Assembly (NCBI RefSeq): GCF_022605165.1
Contig: NC_063079.1
Coordinates: 878,001-942,000, forward strand
Length of the DNA: 64,000 nt
Direction: 5' to 3'
Source of the DNA: Purpureocillium takamizusanense
Lineage: Eukaryota; Ascomycota; Sordariomycetes; Hypocreales; Ophiocordycipitaceae
Of the stretch, positions 52,902 to 64,000 are shown piece by piece. A program made the position numbers and the translations under genes. How positions within the stretch are numbered: the first letter of the stretch is position 1; every line of letters starts with the position of its first letter. A model generated the notes under the pieces. The model was not told where the DNA came from. It did no database searches and was given only the letters and a program-made list of their open reading frames with translations.

Positions 52902-54685
52902 TCACTCGGCTCTCTTCTTTTGGAATTTGCCCCGTGCCGAGATCCTTCCTTCTGCCGGCAGCGCCCTCCATCCCGTAAACACGTAGCCCTCGGCGCCGCC
53001 CCTGGCAGTCATCGTCGGGTGTGTCCTCCCTGGAAGAACCTGCCACCTCCTCGCCCTGCTTGTCTGCACGCTCGCGCCTAGAACAAGTGTCGGGTTGATA
53101 GGATACTCGGCGCTGCCCTCCCATGTGTCCAGCTCGGTGACAGACTTTCCCTCTGTTCCTGCGGGCGGAGACTGGATCCAAGCCGCGCGGCGCGCGATGC
53201 TGAAGCAGTCTGCCAGCTGGGCGAGCGGTTCAATAGATGGTGAGAATATGGCAATCGGGCTCCCGCCGGCGAGAAGGGGTAGCACATGGCGCAGGATTGA
53301 GATCGGGTCCATGGTGCTAGCCACTGCGAGGCCGGAAAATCCACCAGCACGGGCGGTATCGACTACTTGTCGCGTACGTGCCCACCTCCGGCGCTTGCGG
53401 TGGTAATTTCCTCGGCGGTTCGTTTTCCACGAGGCAAGCTCCTCTGGTGTAACCTCGGCCGGCTTGTCCGAGTACGCACCATCCTCTTCTGGCTTGACCA
53501 GCTGCAGCCAGGATACCGGGAGCAGATGTGTGAAGAGTGGGTGGTGGGGATATGTCGGGCTGGGGTCGCTGGCGTCGTAATCAAAGTACCGAAGGAGGGA
53601 GAGGTTGGGTTGCGAGTTGGAATGGATGAGGGTAATGGTGTTGGTGAGGGCGTAGTGGTCTTCGAGGTCATCGCGCCGCGGCCGCTTGCGGTGATTCCGA
53701 GGCGCTTTGGGAGATGAGGACGCAGTCACTGGCTCCCCCTCACCCTTGCCATCCACCTGTGCTGCTGAGGCCTGGGTAGGCTCCGCCAGTAGCGCATCGT
53801 CGTGCCCTCCCGACTCATCTTGGGCTTGTGGGTAGAGAATGCCCATTCGTTCCGCCATGGATGCGACTAGCAGGCCCCCGGTGTCGTCAATGGCCAGCCA
53901 CCGTCCACCATGGGGTTCTTTCACCCCTTCGATCGACGAGCCGCCGAAATGTACGTCGGCCCAGCATCCTACCAGAGCCATCGTCTCCTGTCGCAGCTCC
54001 ATGATCTTGGTCGCATCCTTGTCCTCCAGCATCCAATACGCCAGCATCGGGACGTCTAGCGGCAGGACGGTGAAGCGCCGCAGAAACTTTCTCTCCTTGA
54101 GCAGCTTGTACTTTGACAGAGAATAGGACGTCTTTTGGTCGAGCGCCGTGTGCGAAAGCATGAGTTTTGCAATCAGCTCCTTGCCGGCAGCCGTGCCATT
54201 CCGCTTCAGCTCTTCGATCTCGGAAGGCGTGAGTGTTTGTCGCGCAGAGTCGTCGATGATTTCGCGATTTGACCGAGCGACTACGGTGCCACTCTCATCC
54301 ACCAGCGCCAGCTCCTCGCCCTCAGCAGGGACAATCACGTCCTCGCCGTTCGCCGCGGCCTCTTCCGCCTTCGTCTCGGCCAGGACGTCGGCATTGAGCT
54401 CCGTACCGGGCACGACCCGTAGCCTCGAGAAGCTCTCGCCGTCGCGCTTGTCCTGGATTTCGTAGGTAAGGTGAAATGGTCGCTCGATAATGAGGTTGCT
54501 CGGGAATGCGCCGTATTTGCCCAGCGATATTGTGCTGTGTGTGCTGTCAGCTAGCCTGGCGACGAAGTAGCAGGGGTGTGGCGCAGGGTGTCGAACGTAT
54601 TTGGTGTTACTTGGAGGACTCGGACATTATCACTGGGGAGCCGCAATGCTACCCAGCCGTTCGGCTGCACAGTATGGCTGTGCAT
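52902..54685 (-). CDS. TRM6: tRNA m1A58 methyltransferase non-catalytic subunit TRM6 (Gcd10)
   Basis: Two exons (minus), 54685-54597 and 54534-52902, with a 62-base intron; 573 residues. The joint reads VTPNT/TISLGKYGAFPSNLI, typical of the family. Other signatures: NGWVALRLPSDNVRVLQV near the start, LTPSEIEELK, LMLSHTALDQKTSYSLSKYK, KFLRRFTVLPLDVPML, GGFSGLAVASTMDP and LVLGASVQTSRARRWQVLPGRTHP at the end. Trm6 pairs with catalytic Trm61 to methylate adenine 58 of tRNAs, including initiator tRNA, in the nucleus. It lacks its own SAM site, as here. A low-complexity insertion (around DESGGHDD to RKRPRRDD) lengthens it compared with yeast. Confidence 0.95.
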
Positions 54686-54975
54686 GGCGGGAATGGGAGG
54701 AATGATTGACTGTAATTGATTCGCAGCTGGTGACGGAAAAAAAGTTGGCGTTGAGAAAGAGGCGCTCACCGCGGTGAGCCCCGCACGTCAGAATTGGCCC
54801 CACTTCGGTCAGCATGCTCACCTTGCTGGATCATCCGCGCTTCCACCATGGTCACTTCACAAGCCACTCCAAGCACTTTGCTCTCAAATCATACATATAT
54901 TCACTGCCTGTTGGCTCGCCATAGCACGCTGAGCTTACTCTATCCACCGTGAAGCATCCCTTTTGCCAGAAAGTC
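54686..54975. other. Short spacer between monooxygenase and TRM6 genes
   Basis: 290 bases, both genes on the minus strand. It must hold the 3' end of one and the promoter of the other. No clear site seen. Confidence 0.5.
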
Positions 54976-57047
54976 TCATTCCTTCCGCTTCTTTTCACTA
55001 TGCTCCAGCTTCCCCGTGTACGCCCCGCACGCTTCGCCAAGGAGGTCCACGACACCAGAGAATACGTACAGCAGGATGCTAATGAGGCCAAAGAAAATGA
55101 AGGGGATTATGGTATAGGTCAAGAGATCTGCGCACGAAGTCAGCAAATCTACGGACGCATAGTCGGGGCGACGACACTCACAGACACCGCCTCCTGATCG
55201 CTTGACAACATCGTACAGTTCGCCGCGCATAATCTTCTCGGCGCCAGCCTCCCACTTCCACGGGCCGACGAGGCGAAACTTGGGGTTGAAGTTGGACCCC
55301 ATGGCCCAAGTGAAGGACAGCTTCCAGCCCTTACTCATGATGTACGAGATGGTCGGCGCGGCACCCATGTCGAGGGCGAGCTGGTAGGCGTACGCCTCGT
55401 GGTCGACACCCCTCTTCGACTTGAAGAAGTCGTAATCGGCGCGCGGGTTCAGCTTGTAGCTGACCTCGTACGCTGGGACCGAGTCGGCGCTCTGCGTTCG
55501 CGGCACCTCCGCCGGGAAGCGGTTCTGAAGAAGGCGGAGGACCCAAAACTGGGCCTGCAACTCGGCCAGGGGAGGCATGGCTCCGATCGATGGCCGGACG
55601 AAGCCGATGAAGCCTACCGTCACGTCATCCTCCTTGTATACGCATCGCACATTGGCTTCTTCTACCACAGGATACCCTTTGTCGAGAAACCAGAAATCGG
55701 TCTTGTACCCAGTGGCCATGACCATGACATCTGGCTTGAAGCGCCGCTGCGTTTCACCCAACCCTTCGATGGACAATGTCATGTAACCATCCTCATCGAT
55801 CACGGTGGGCCAGTTGGCAACTTCAATCATGCGCCCCTGCGTGTCCTTAAGCTCAACGTTGATGATGGACTCGCGCAACTTATTCCACCAGGTCTGCGAA
55901 CGGTGGCCTTCGGAGATGTACGGCAGGGCACGAGCCGACTTGCAAAGGAAGACTACATTGACTTGTCAGCACTGCGCTGCTGTGTCCTACGAAGCAGCAC
56001 GAAACTCACTGGAGTCGAGATTGCGACGTTCTTTGCTGATCTGGCCCACCCACTGGTCAGGGCCCTCCTCCGTACCGGAGATGAGCAAGTGCATCTTCTT
56101 CACCCACTGATCATACGCGAACCAGAGCAGCTGACTCCTCTGAAGGAGCGGGTGGGCGTATGCGGTGTCGAACAGGCTCGCCACAGACGTGTCCACCGGT
56201 TTGTTAGGCCGACTCGGCAGCTTCTGTCCCGCTCGCAGCGGCGTCGAGATGATCTGGTAGCAAAGTCCTTTTGTGTCAGTCGCACACGGGTTTCAAGGGG
56301 CCGATGATCTGAGACATGCCTTGGGCGCACAGAAAAAGCCGTCGCGATGGCACAACGTCACCGAGGCAGTCGGGGCCGTGACGGCGAGGTGCGCAATGTC
56401 CATGCCCGTCTCCCCGGCGCCGCACACGACAACGTGCGTGTCCTTGCCGAACTGCGCGCGCGTCTTGAACATGGACGAGTGCATGACCGAGGGGACCCGT
56501 TCGATGCCTGGGATCTCGGGCACGAGAGGGTTCTCGTGGTTCCCGGTGCACACGGCAACGGCGTCGCACTCCCACGAGAATTCCTCGCCACTGGCCCTCT
56601 TGACGTCAAGCACATGTCCGACCCCATGGGTCCCTCGCCTAACCAGCCGGACCGTGGAGTCGCACTCGATGAGCCCGTCGACCTTGAATGCCTTTGTGTA
56701 GTCGCGGAGATACTTGACGTAGAGCTCGGGTGTGACAAAATCGGGGGCGTCGAGGGGCAGCCGAAAGTCGGAGAAGGCCGTCAGGTACTTGGACGAGACA
56801 AGCTGAAGCCGGGTTAGCGAGAGCTGAATCTGAGACTGCACAGTTGTCCCCCGGCAGACGGGCTCTTTGAGAGAGAGCCTACCTCTGCATCTTCGTACAC
56901 CCTCTTGACAAAGGTGCCTCCGATGCACTTGTTAGACTCAAACAGTCGAACTTCGATATGGTCAATGTGAAAGTATTCATGCGCAGTTGCCAGAAACTTG
57001 AGTGTCGCAAGGCCGCCTGGCCCGCCGCCTATGACAGCGACTTTCAT
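54976..57047 (-). CDS. Flavin-containing monooxygenase with C-terminal membrane anchor
   Basis: Five exons (minus): 57047-56883, 56802-56320, 56253-56010, 55952-55182 and 55127-54976; 604 residues. Introns are 80, 66, 57 and 54 bases. The second starts with GC (AAG/GCATGT) and ends CTACCAG; a GT alternative breaks the frame. The last (GTGAGT, CTGAC branch, GCAG) has no stop and is a multiple of three, so the frame looks continuous. Motifs: FAD site VIGGGPGG (residues 5-12), CTGNHENP, second dinucleotide site VVCGAGETGMD and VMATGYKTDF. The C-terminus has a hydrophobic helix (TYTIIPFIFFGLISILLYVF) and a basic tail, so it is probably anchored in the ER. Substrate unknown; this family oxygenates soft N or S nucleophiles or carbonyls. 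Confidence 0.95.
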
Positions 57048-60000
57048 GGCGGTTAGGACAAGTAGGTGGCAGTTGCAAGTCAGATGAGCAAGGGATATCC
57101 AGTCAAGGTCAAGACCGTTCCCGGAACCTGGTTATACGTCGTAAACCACCTTCTTCTGATAAAGGCGCCAGGATGAAGCAGGGGTTCGTCGATCCAGGTT
57201 TCCGCGGGAGAGAAGACGCGCTGGAACCAAAGGGGGCGATGGAGTCAGACTATATGAGAAGAGTATGTCTGTCAGCGCCATGTAAATGCAACCCACCCGA
57301 CTTCACCCTTAAGTAACAAGGAGCTGGATGCTCGGAGCGTCTTTCACAGGTTGCTTATAGTGCGGGCGCCGCGAGCTGAACAGACGACAGGTTGACGCCG
57401 CAGGTTCCGCCGTTGACGCGAATCAGCCCCCGGAGATGGAATACTCTTCTGGAGGCGGGGAAAGAGGGAAGCCCACCATTCAGTGACGCGGAAAGATACG
57501 TTCACATGTGTGTGTGAGAGAGCCGCTCGGGACACCATCAACACCCGTCGCGCGAGCGCGCACCCGGGGGAGAACAAGTCGGATGCTGGAGAAGGCGGGC
57601 TGCCTGGCGGCGAGAGGCCGGGCCGAATATCCCAGAGGCGAGGCGCTGTGCCGAAAAGCGGGATTCATGCGACGTGATCCAAAAGTCGTACATTGTTCGC
57701 CCCAGCCTCCTTGTTTGGGGGGGGGGGGGGGCTCACGCTGTCGTCGTTGCGCGCTCATGACGGGGTTCGACGGACCTCTGCTTATCCTCCTGAACGGGCG
57801 CAAACGGGCCTATGCTCAAACTGAAACAAACCGCACAATCTAACGGTACGCAGTACTGCCAGTCCTCTATAGTAAGGACAGCATGGTGTTACAGCTACAA
57901 AATATAAGACCTTATCTATCAAGTGATGCGCTTCATGTTCCAGACTGAGTACTGTGCTGTACTGTAAATCAGGCACTTCGAGCCATGTGAGGCCTCTGCT
58001 TGGGGCTGATGGATGGGAGGGGCCGTTTCAACAAGATGTTCATGGCAGATATGCCTCGTGTAATGTTGAGCTTGTCCATCTCGCAGCAAGAACACTGCCT
58101 TAGTTAGCAATATCGGGCACTAAACTGCGAGCCCGCACGTGGTTGTTGGGTTGTCTTCTTCAGCTGACGGGGTGTTATGCCTGCCGACAACACCAAGAGC
58201 CCCTACACGTGCCGTTTTTGGACAGTATAAGTTACCATGTTGCATCTTCAGCTTGGTCTACCACATTCGCCATCTACTCAGCTCGCATGGCACACAACAA
58301 ATGTCACCCACACCAGCAGCCGTCTTACCTACTACCTACCCACGGAGCGCTAGACAAACGCCAACCCTCAACTATCGCCGCCGGGGTCCCGCCCCGAGCG
58401 CTGACCTTTTGAGGGCTCTTGTTCTCGTATCCAAACGTCGCCCCATCCCATGACTACGTACAGTGCCGCGCGGCGCCTCACGTTCTGTCCAGGTTCGAGA
58501 AGGCAATGTCGTCTCGGCTCACGGACCACCACCACACTTGACTAGAGAAAACCTCGATCGGCCGCTTCCACTGCCGTGCCGGACGGCGATCCAACAGCGA
58601 ACCGGTGGACACTACGTGCCGTATGACGGGAGCGTTGAGACGAAACGCCCCCCCTTGGCGAGAGGGTGGGACGGAGGGGGCAACATGAAGGATGCAAGCC
58701 TCGAAGTACACGGAAGCGCAGCGATTGGTCGCCATGAGCCGTGGCTGAGAGGCATAGTCTAAGTCGAGTCTTCACCACGCGCATTTCGTGGACAAAAATA
58801 CACTTGTTGCTTCCTCTGTCTTCTCTGAGGGCCAAGCTGTCGCCCCTGGAACTATCAACTGGCCGCCGATGCGAATCACGGACGGGTTGCAAAGCTGCAC
58901 GAGATTGCACCGAAGTTCCTTAAGAAGTGCTAATTTTCGAGTATACAGCTAGTTATATGCGGAAGAAATCGGCTGTGAACGGGAACTGTGCCCATCCCTC
59001 CGACCCAGTTTGCACTGCAAGGCTTTTCATCACGGGCAGTGAAGTCGCTGCCTAGGTCTCCCTACACCTGAGAGGATCGACCTGTGCAACGCGGGCTGAG
59101 AGAACGAAGAAAAAAACACTGACCAGAGTCTGGGCCCGAAACCCTGGGACGGAACGACGCCACCAACCACTCCCAGAAGCACACCACAGTATGGTGGCGC
59201 TCCAGCACAGCCTGTTATAGAAAGCGGGAGCGTTGGTGGGATTCCGCGGGACGAGTAGTGTCATGAACCCGGCTGCAAGGATCGACGGCCAACGCCGAGA
59301 CTGCCTGCCTGCATCTGTTGCGCTGCGCAGGGGGGCGACGTCCCATACCGAGGTCCAGGCGTATACTGTATTCGTCATGCTCAGTGGGAAATGACTTAGA
59401 TGGGATGTCAAAGAAAGCCCATCCGTACTCGCGGTGACCTTGAGAGGGAAAGCAATCAACACATCTCCTTTGCGGTCTCCTCGAAACACGGTCGATGCGA
59501 GTACAGCTCCTTAAACCTCTAAACCCATCATCCACAACCCTCGGCAGCATCGGCACCGCCTCACCCTTCTCGCGTGCCCCGTGGGCCATGATGTGATCCT
59601 CCTAGGTAGACCACCGAGGCCCATGAGCTCCCTGCACACCTGCTGAGTCGAACGCACGCAGGGGGGGGGTTACGAACGCACAGCGTCTAGTGTCTGAGAG
59701 TCGCACGAATGCCATGCGAGAGAGGGCGGCATCTGTCAGATGATGCTGGGACGCGCGGTTTAAAAAGCCGAATCTGGTTGCGGCACCGCCCGATGTGTGC
59801 GTGCGGCTGGGAGACTTCGCCTTGTTACCGCAAGCGGGGGGGGGCGTAGCGGCTGTGTTGTGTCGTACAACGTCATGAATGATAAATCCTCCGCTCGGAG
59901 GTGCCTCGAAGCTGACCCAGGTGTTTGCTGGGCACTGGGGCTCTGAGCTGCAGGTGCTGCAATGGAGATGCAGGACGTGAGCATAAAGTGCTGGGCCTAA

Positions 60001-60265
60001 AGGCAATCGATCGATGCTTATGTGCGCACAAGCTTTCTATGACTTGGTATATGTTCCGCTCTCGCATCAAGGGCCGGCTCTCGACAGGAGGCAATGCCCC
60101 GAACTCCCCTCTTCCTGGCAGACATCTATGCTATGCACCACCACCCACTTCGGGTTCCAGAAGTCTATCTCGTTTCAAACATGTCTCTATGAGCTCAATT
60201 TGTACGTGCGGCGTAAGCCCAGCTCACGTTCGCTGACCAGTCATTTCAGCAGTAATGTGGCCCCT
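57048..60265. other. 3.2-kb region without a supported gene
   Basis: Contains the monooxygenase promoter, a run of 15 G (57717-57731) and scattered short frames (about 75-145 codons, for example 59052-59489 minus), none with a domain, good start and composition. The last part is the 3' flank of phosphate symporter B. Confidence 0.5.
57717..57731 (+). repeat. Homopolymer run of about 15 G
   Basis: Uninterrupted G tract in noncoding DNA. Confidence 0.85.
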
Positions 60266-62090
60266 CTACCATCGAGGGCTATTAATGATGAAACCCATGA
60301 GAATCCCCGAGATGAGGCCAGACACGGGCACGGTGATGAACCAGCCGAGGTAGATCCACGCCACCATACGCCAGTTGATCGCTCGCCAGTCGCCGTTGCA
60401 GAGGCCTACGCCAACAATGGCACCAGTGATGCACTGCGTGGTCGAAACAGGGAGCTCTAGAAATAAATTAGCACAGAGGTTCGTCATCTGGCATCTAGCG
60501 CCGAGGGACATACCAAGACGGGTGGCGACAATGACAGTAATGACAGAGCCCAGCTCCATGGAAAAGCCACGCGCCGGCGACATGAGTGTCACCCGGTTGC
60601 CTAGGTTTCGCATAATATGATATCCATACGTCCAGAGACCAATCACGATACCCACGCCACCAAAGGCCAGAATCCACAGAGGCACGTTGGCCCCCTTGAG
60701 AGGAACTGCGCCGCTCTGCCAGATCTGGAAGATGGAGGCGTATGGACCGACGGCGTTGGCGACATCGTTGGCGCCGTGTGTAAAGGATGCGGCAGACGCA
60801 GTCATAATCTGGAGGAACGTGTAGAGAAATTCGGTGCGGTTGTCGTAATGCGTGGCGTGCGCGTGGATCTCCTCGACGTCGCCCGCGATGACGGACTTGT
60901 CCTTTTGGGAACCGACAATGTCCTGATCGACGCCACGAAGGACGACCCATTTCGCAAACCACCACATGTAGTCGCGAGTGTACCAAGGACCATCGGGCTT
61001 GGGGCCGACGAGAGACTTATGCGTGGGCGCCGAGTCTTCGGGCCCAGGGACAGGCGTCTCAGACCCTGAAGCCGTCTTCTCATGCTGGCCCTCGACGTCG
61101 TCTGTGGCGGCTGCAGCCGTGCGCGCTCGTCGAGCGTCAAGTTCTTCCCGCGTGAGGTGACCTTCGTAAAAGTTGCGCACAACGCCCTGGAAGTCGGCAG
61201 GCGGCGGCGGGACTTCCCCGCGTCGCAGCAGGAATGGACCTTGAAGGATGTGCCAGGCACGCAGCTGCCAGTCTTCCTTGATGACGATGCGATACATCCA
61301 TGGAACGAGGAACAGGGTCATAAGCAGGCCCCAGCCGGCCCCGACGGCCACGATGACTCCCGGAATTTGGGCTTCGGTCAAATTGACCTCGTAGTCACCA
61401 CCCTTCCAAATGAGCAGCATGACGATGAGGGATGCAGTAAGCCAGAAGTATACGGGAACCAGCATCAGGCCCTTCATGGTCGGGTTCGATCGGAGCAGGA
61501 CACCGTATTTGGTAAGGAGGAAGATGCAGGCACCAAAGGCTCCGGCCATCACGGGTGAGATGATCCATGCCATGAAAACCTTTCATTCAAAGGTCAGCAA
61601 TTGATGTGATACCTTTGATTCCAACACAAACCTGGACTACACCCTGTTTGAGGTCGACCTTTCCGTTCTTGTAGCCAACCCAGGTGATGCCGTCGCCACC
61701 AAGAGCGGCTACGCCCATGCCCAAAACGCCGCCGAGGATGGAATGCGTAGTCGATACGGGCATTCCCAGGCGGGTAGCCATGGTCAGATAGCTAGCAGAC
61801 GCTATGACGGCACAAACCATACCGAGCATGAGCAATGCTGGCTGGTCATTGAAGGCTGTGGTATCGACGACCTTTGTGCGAATGGTATCCGCTACACGGC
61901 CACCGACACCGAGAGCACCGCTGAATTCCATGACGGACGCGCCCAACATGGCCTGTAGATACGTAATGGAACGGGAGGAGACGGAGCTGGCCCAGGAATT
62001 TGCGACATCATTGGCGCCAATATTCCAGGCATCGAGGAACGCAAAGATTGTTCCCACCGCCAGGAGGAAGTCAAATTGATGGAGAGCCAT
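60266..62090 (-). CDS. Sodium/phosphate symporter (PHO89/PHO-4 family), copy B
   Basis: Three exons (minus): 62090-61632, 61579-60514 and 60456-60266; introns 52 and 57 bases; 571 residues. Both PHO4 repeats are complete: WNIGANDVANSWASS and PVSTTHSILGG at the N-terminus, FTHGANDVANAVGPYA and LPVSTTQCITGA at the C-terminus, with a hydrophilic loop between. The 57-base intron has no stop and is a multiple of three. Reading through it would insert 19 residues into the conserved RLELPVSTTQC motif, and its position matches the last intron of copy A, so splicing is expected. Role as for copy A: sodium-coupled phosphate uptake. Copy A has two introns that B lacks, and B has one that A lacks, so the duplication is old. 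A TATA-like CTATATAGAT lies at 62261-62270. Confidence 0.96.
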
Positions 62091-62260
62091 GGCAGCGAAG
62101 CCGAATCCTTGTCGATGTAACCACGTTTGGACTCTTCGAGTTTAGAGGGCGATGGAGACAGGGACAGAACGGTAGGCTCGTTTCTCCGGAAAGATGGGTG
62201 GAAGATGGCAACGCGCAGCCTGGGGAGATGGCTCGCATCCAAGCTCAAGTGCTAGGAAAG

Positions 62261-62270
62261 ATCTATATAG
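62261..62270 (-). promoter_or_regulatory. TATA-like box of phosphate symporter B
   Basis: CTATATAGAT about 175 bases upstream of ATG 62090. Confidence 0.4.
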
Positions 62271-63114
62271 GTGAAGGGCACCTTTCTTGGAACATCTGAA
62301 AGGCGGGCGCAATGGGTCGGCTTAAGGCAGTCCACCAGCACGCCTAAAGCGGCCAGGTGGAGAGCGGCCAAGACCGCCCGACGACCGTACGAACGGACAG
62401 GCCTTGTATGCTAGCCGTTGTAGAATCGTCTATTCTCATTGGAGAATTTACCCTCGAGTCCGCGTGTCCATGATCGCATCTTCGCCTCTGGGCATCGCCT
62501 GCCGAGGTACCTGGGCTTCCCAGTCGTGGAGCATCCTCATGCCGGGCGTGGCGTTAAAGCATTAGCAAGGGGACAGAGAATTTTCGCCGTGGCGCTCGCA
62601 CCACATGGGACGGAGTGGCAGGCTATTCTCAATATGTGCACCAAGGCACGCGACCAGCTTCCTTGTAGTCCAGCAAAGCGATGTGCTGATTAAAGAGCAT
62701 GCAGCATCGACGACCCTTGGCTTCTGTCGTCGCAAGCCATGACGGAACGTTATGGCGAAATCGCCTTTGGTCAATTGTTGCCGTTATAGCGACACTGCGT
62801 TCAAGTACTAGACAGGAGACCATCCGTGGCAATACAATCGTTCGCGGGAGGCACAGCCATCACTGTCGCAGTCTCTGATGCTGCCCATGTCGTGCGTGAG
62901 TCGAGGCAGTGGGTCGGTAGTTGGTGATGCGACGACAACTCTAAACACCAACTCTAAAGCTAGTTAGTTCGCCAAGCCAAAAATTGCGGGAAGCCTGGCT
63001 CCAGATCCAGAACCCTTTGCACTGCATAGCCAATCACTGGAATTGCAACTGCCACGTGTGGCCATTGTGGGCAGTCTTGAAGTCTTGTCGTTCTGGGCAT
63101 ATAGAAGACTCCCA

Positions 63115-63434
63115 TCAACGGCGTACCTTGGCAGTGTTTCTTGGCCAGAAACGGCACTGGATCTCGTGCCCTCGTAGTTTTATATGGCTCAAAAAATCAA
63201 GTGGCGTCTCAAATTCCAGCACGCCAAGTACCGATTCTGTCGCCACGAAGTCGTAGCTCCTGTATTCTCGGCCAGCCGGAGTGGCAGGGCAGGGCACGTT
63301 TCCGCCAAGCGGCACTCGCTCCCGTTGAAGAAGGCTGTGCCACGCGATCTCTTTCCACACATCGTGATACAGGTGTGTGTAGTCGGCCGCCGTGCCGCAC
63401 GTCCCGGACAACTCGACACCATTTCGACGCTGTG
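63115..63434 (-). CDS. Doubtful exon or gene fragment
   Basis: On the minus strand a frame following an acceptor-like sequence (GTTGACATTTCCACAG, ending at about 63435) encodes about 105 residues with a protein-like stretch (YTHLYHDVWKEIAWHSLLQR, YDFVATESVLGVLEFETPLDF) up to a stop at 63115. No convincing 5' exon with an ATG or known domain was found. It may be the 3' exon of an unseen gene, or chance. Confidence 0.2.
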
Positions 63435-64000
63435 GAAATGTCAACACAGACTTTTGATCGGATGAGGCAAGTATTGGTGTACAAGCTGCTCAGTGGCTGA
63501 GGTGGCGGCGTTGGATGAAGTAGCAGTCGATTTCTCGTCGAAGGTGCGTTTCTCTTCAAAGGATTTTGAGTCAGTACAACGTGACATGCCGCTCCCAGAG
63601 AGAATCAGGGCCGCAAATTGAGGATCTCATGAATATCTGAGCACTCGACGTTCGCGCTGGAGCACGCGACAGTGTAGACCCCACGTGACGTAGCCGTCGG
63701 CGTCGTTCTCTCATCGCCGATGAGCGCAGGCTTCTCTAACTTGCATACGCTAAATGGATGTTAGAGACCGGTAAGCAACAAGATGCCCTTGCGAGTGGTC
63801 GCTTTGTTGGTCTGGAGTGTTTGGCCCGCGAGGCTTATCGGGGTTGATTTGACGGGGTATGTAGTCCACGGTCGCCTGGAGACGACGGGTTGGACAAATG
63901 ACTGAAGTGAATTCTCCTGGACAGGCCTAGTATACCGGGTAAGCCACTCCGTATCATCGCCGCTTTGCCTTTTGTCGTCTTCACTGCGTTTGACCCGCTG

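Larger units (their letters stand above)
62091..64000. other. Upstream region of phosphate symporter B and window end
   Basis: No firmly supported gene. It contains a TATA-like box (62261-62270) and two CACGTG words (near 63054 and 63682), which are weak candidates for Pho4/NUC-1 sites because of their distance. A minus-strand frame at 63115-63447 is described separately. Confidence 0.5.

Noticed and set aside
52729..53181. 150-codon frame on the minus strand beyond TRM6
   Set aside because: Overlaps the TRM6 3' end in a different phase and has no domain.

Overview
This window looks like nuclear DNA of a filamentous ascomycete, most likely a GC-rich Sordariomycete of the Hypocreales. The support is: intron-split genes with short introns (about 44-147 bases), GT(A/G)xGT donors and CTNAY-type branch sites; CT-rich tracts before start codons; fungal families such as GH75 chitosanase, C. 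rugosa-type lipase, Zn2Cys6 regulator and Sok1/TCP11; and gene spacing of 0.2-5 kb. Species cannot be named from the sequence. No rRNA, tRNA, CRISPR or intact transposon was seen.

Layout. 1-22 kb holds widely spaced housekeeping or signalling genes: a rhodanese plus tyrosine-phosphatase protein (MAP-kinase phosphatase type), a Sok1/TCP11 protein, an M1 aminopeptidase and, convergent with it, a secreted carboxylesterase/lipase. 22-26.8 kb is gene-poor. 26.8-33 kb is a run of small or secreted products: a small conserved hydrophilic protein, a GH75 chitosanase, an unrecognised 354-residue protein, a secreted lysozyme-like (SLT/GH23) protein and a small secreted cysteine-rich protein. A roughly 140-base sequence occurs twice here, upstream of two of these genes. 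33.9-38.3 kb holds a PAI2-type FMN-binding protein, a GNAT acetyltransferase and a sodium/phosphate symporter (PHO89/PHO-4 family). A diverged paralogue of the symporter lies at 60.3-62.1 kb on the same strand.

39.9-48.8 kb is the accessory part. A Gal80-like oxidoreductase-fold protein is divergent from a Gal4-type zinc-cluster regulator, and the regulator carries an apparent one-base frame break. Next to them are a small secreted protein and, most striking, a family of 76-87-residue intracellular proteins starting Met-Cys with seven cysteines at nearly fixed positions. Five copies are in tandem at 46.3-48.75 kb and one diverged copy lies at 39.9 kb. Three tandem copies share an upstream block before the TATA box, so promoter and coding sequence were duplicated together.

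49.2-57.05 kb is dense and mostly conserved: an unknown nuclear-looking protein, ARPC3 of the Arp2/3 complex, TRM6 of the tRNA m1A58 methyltransferase and a five-exon flavin monooxygenase with a C-terminal membrane anchor. Splice sites were called by eye; two introns (in the monooxygenase and in the second phosphate symporter) keep the frame open and would be missed by ORF calling alone.
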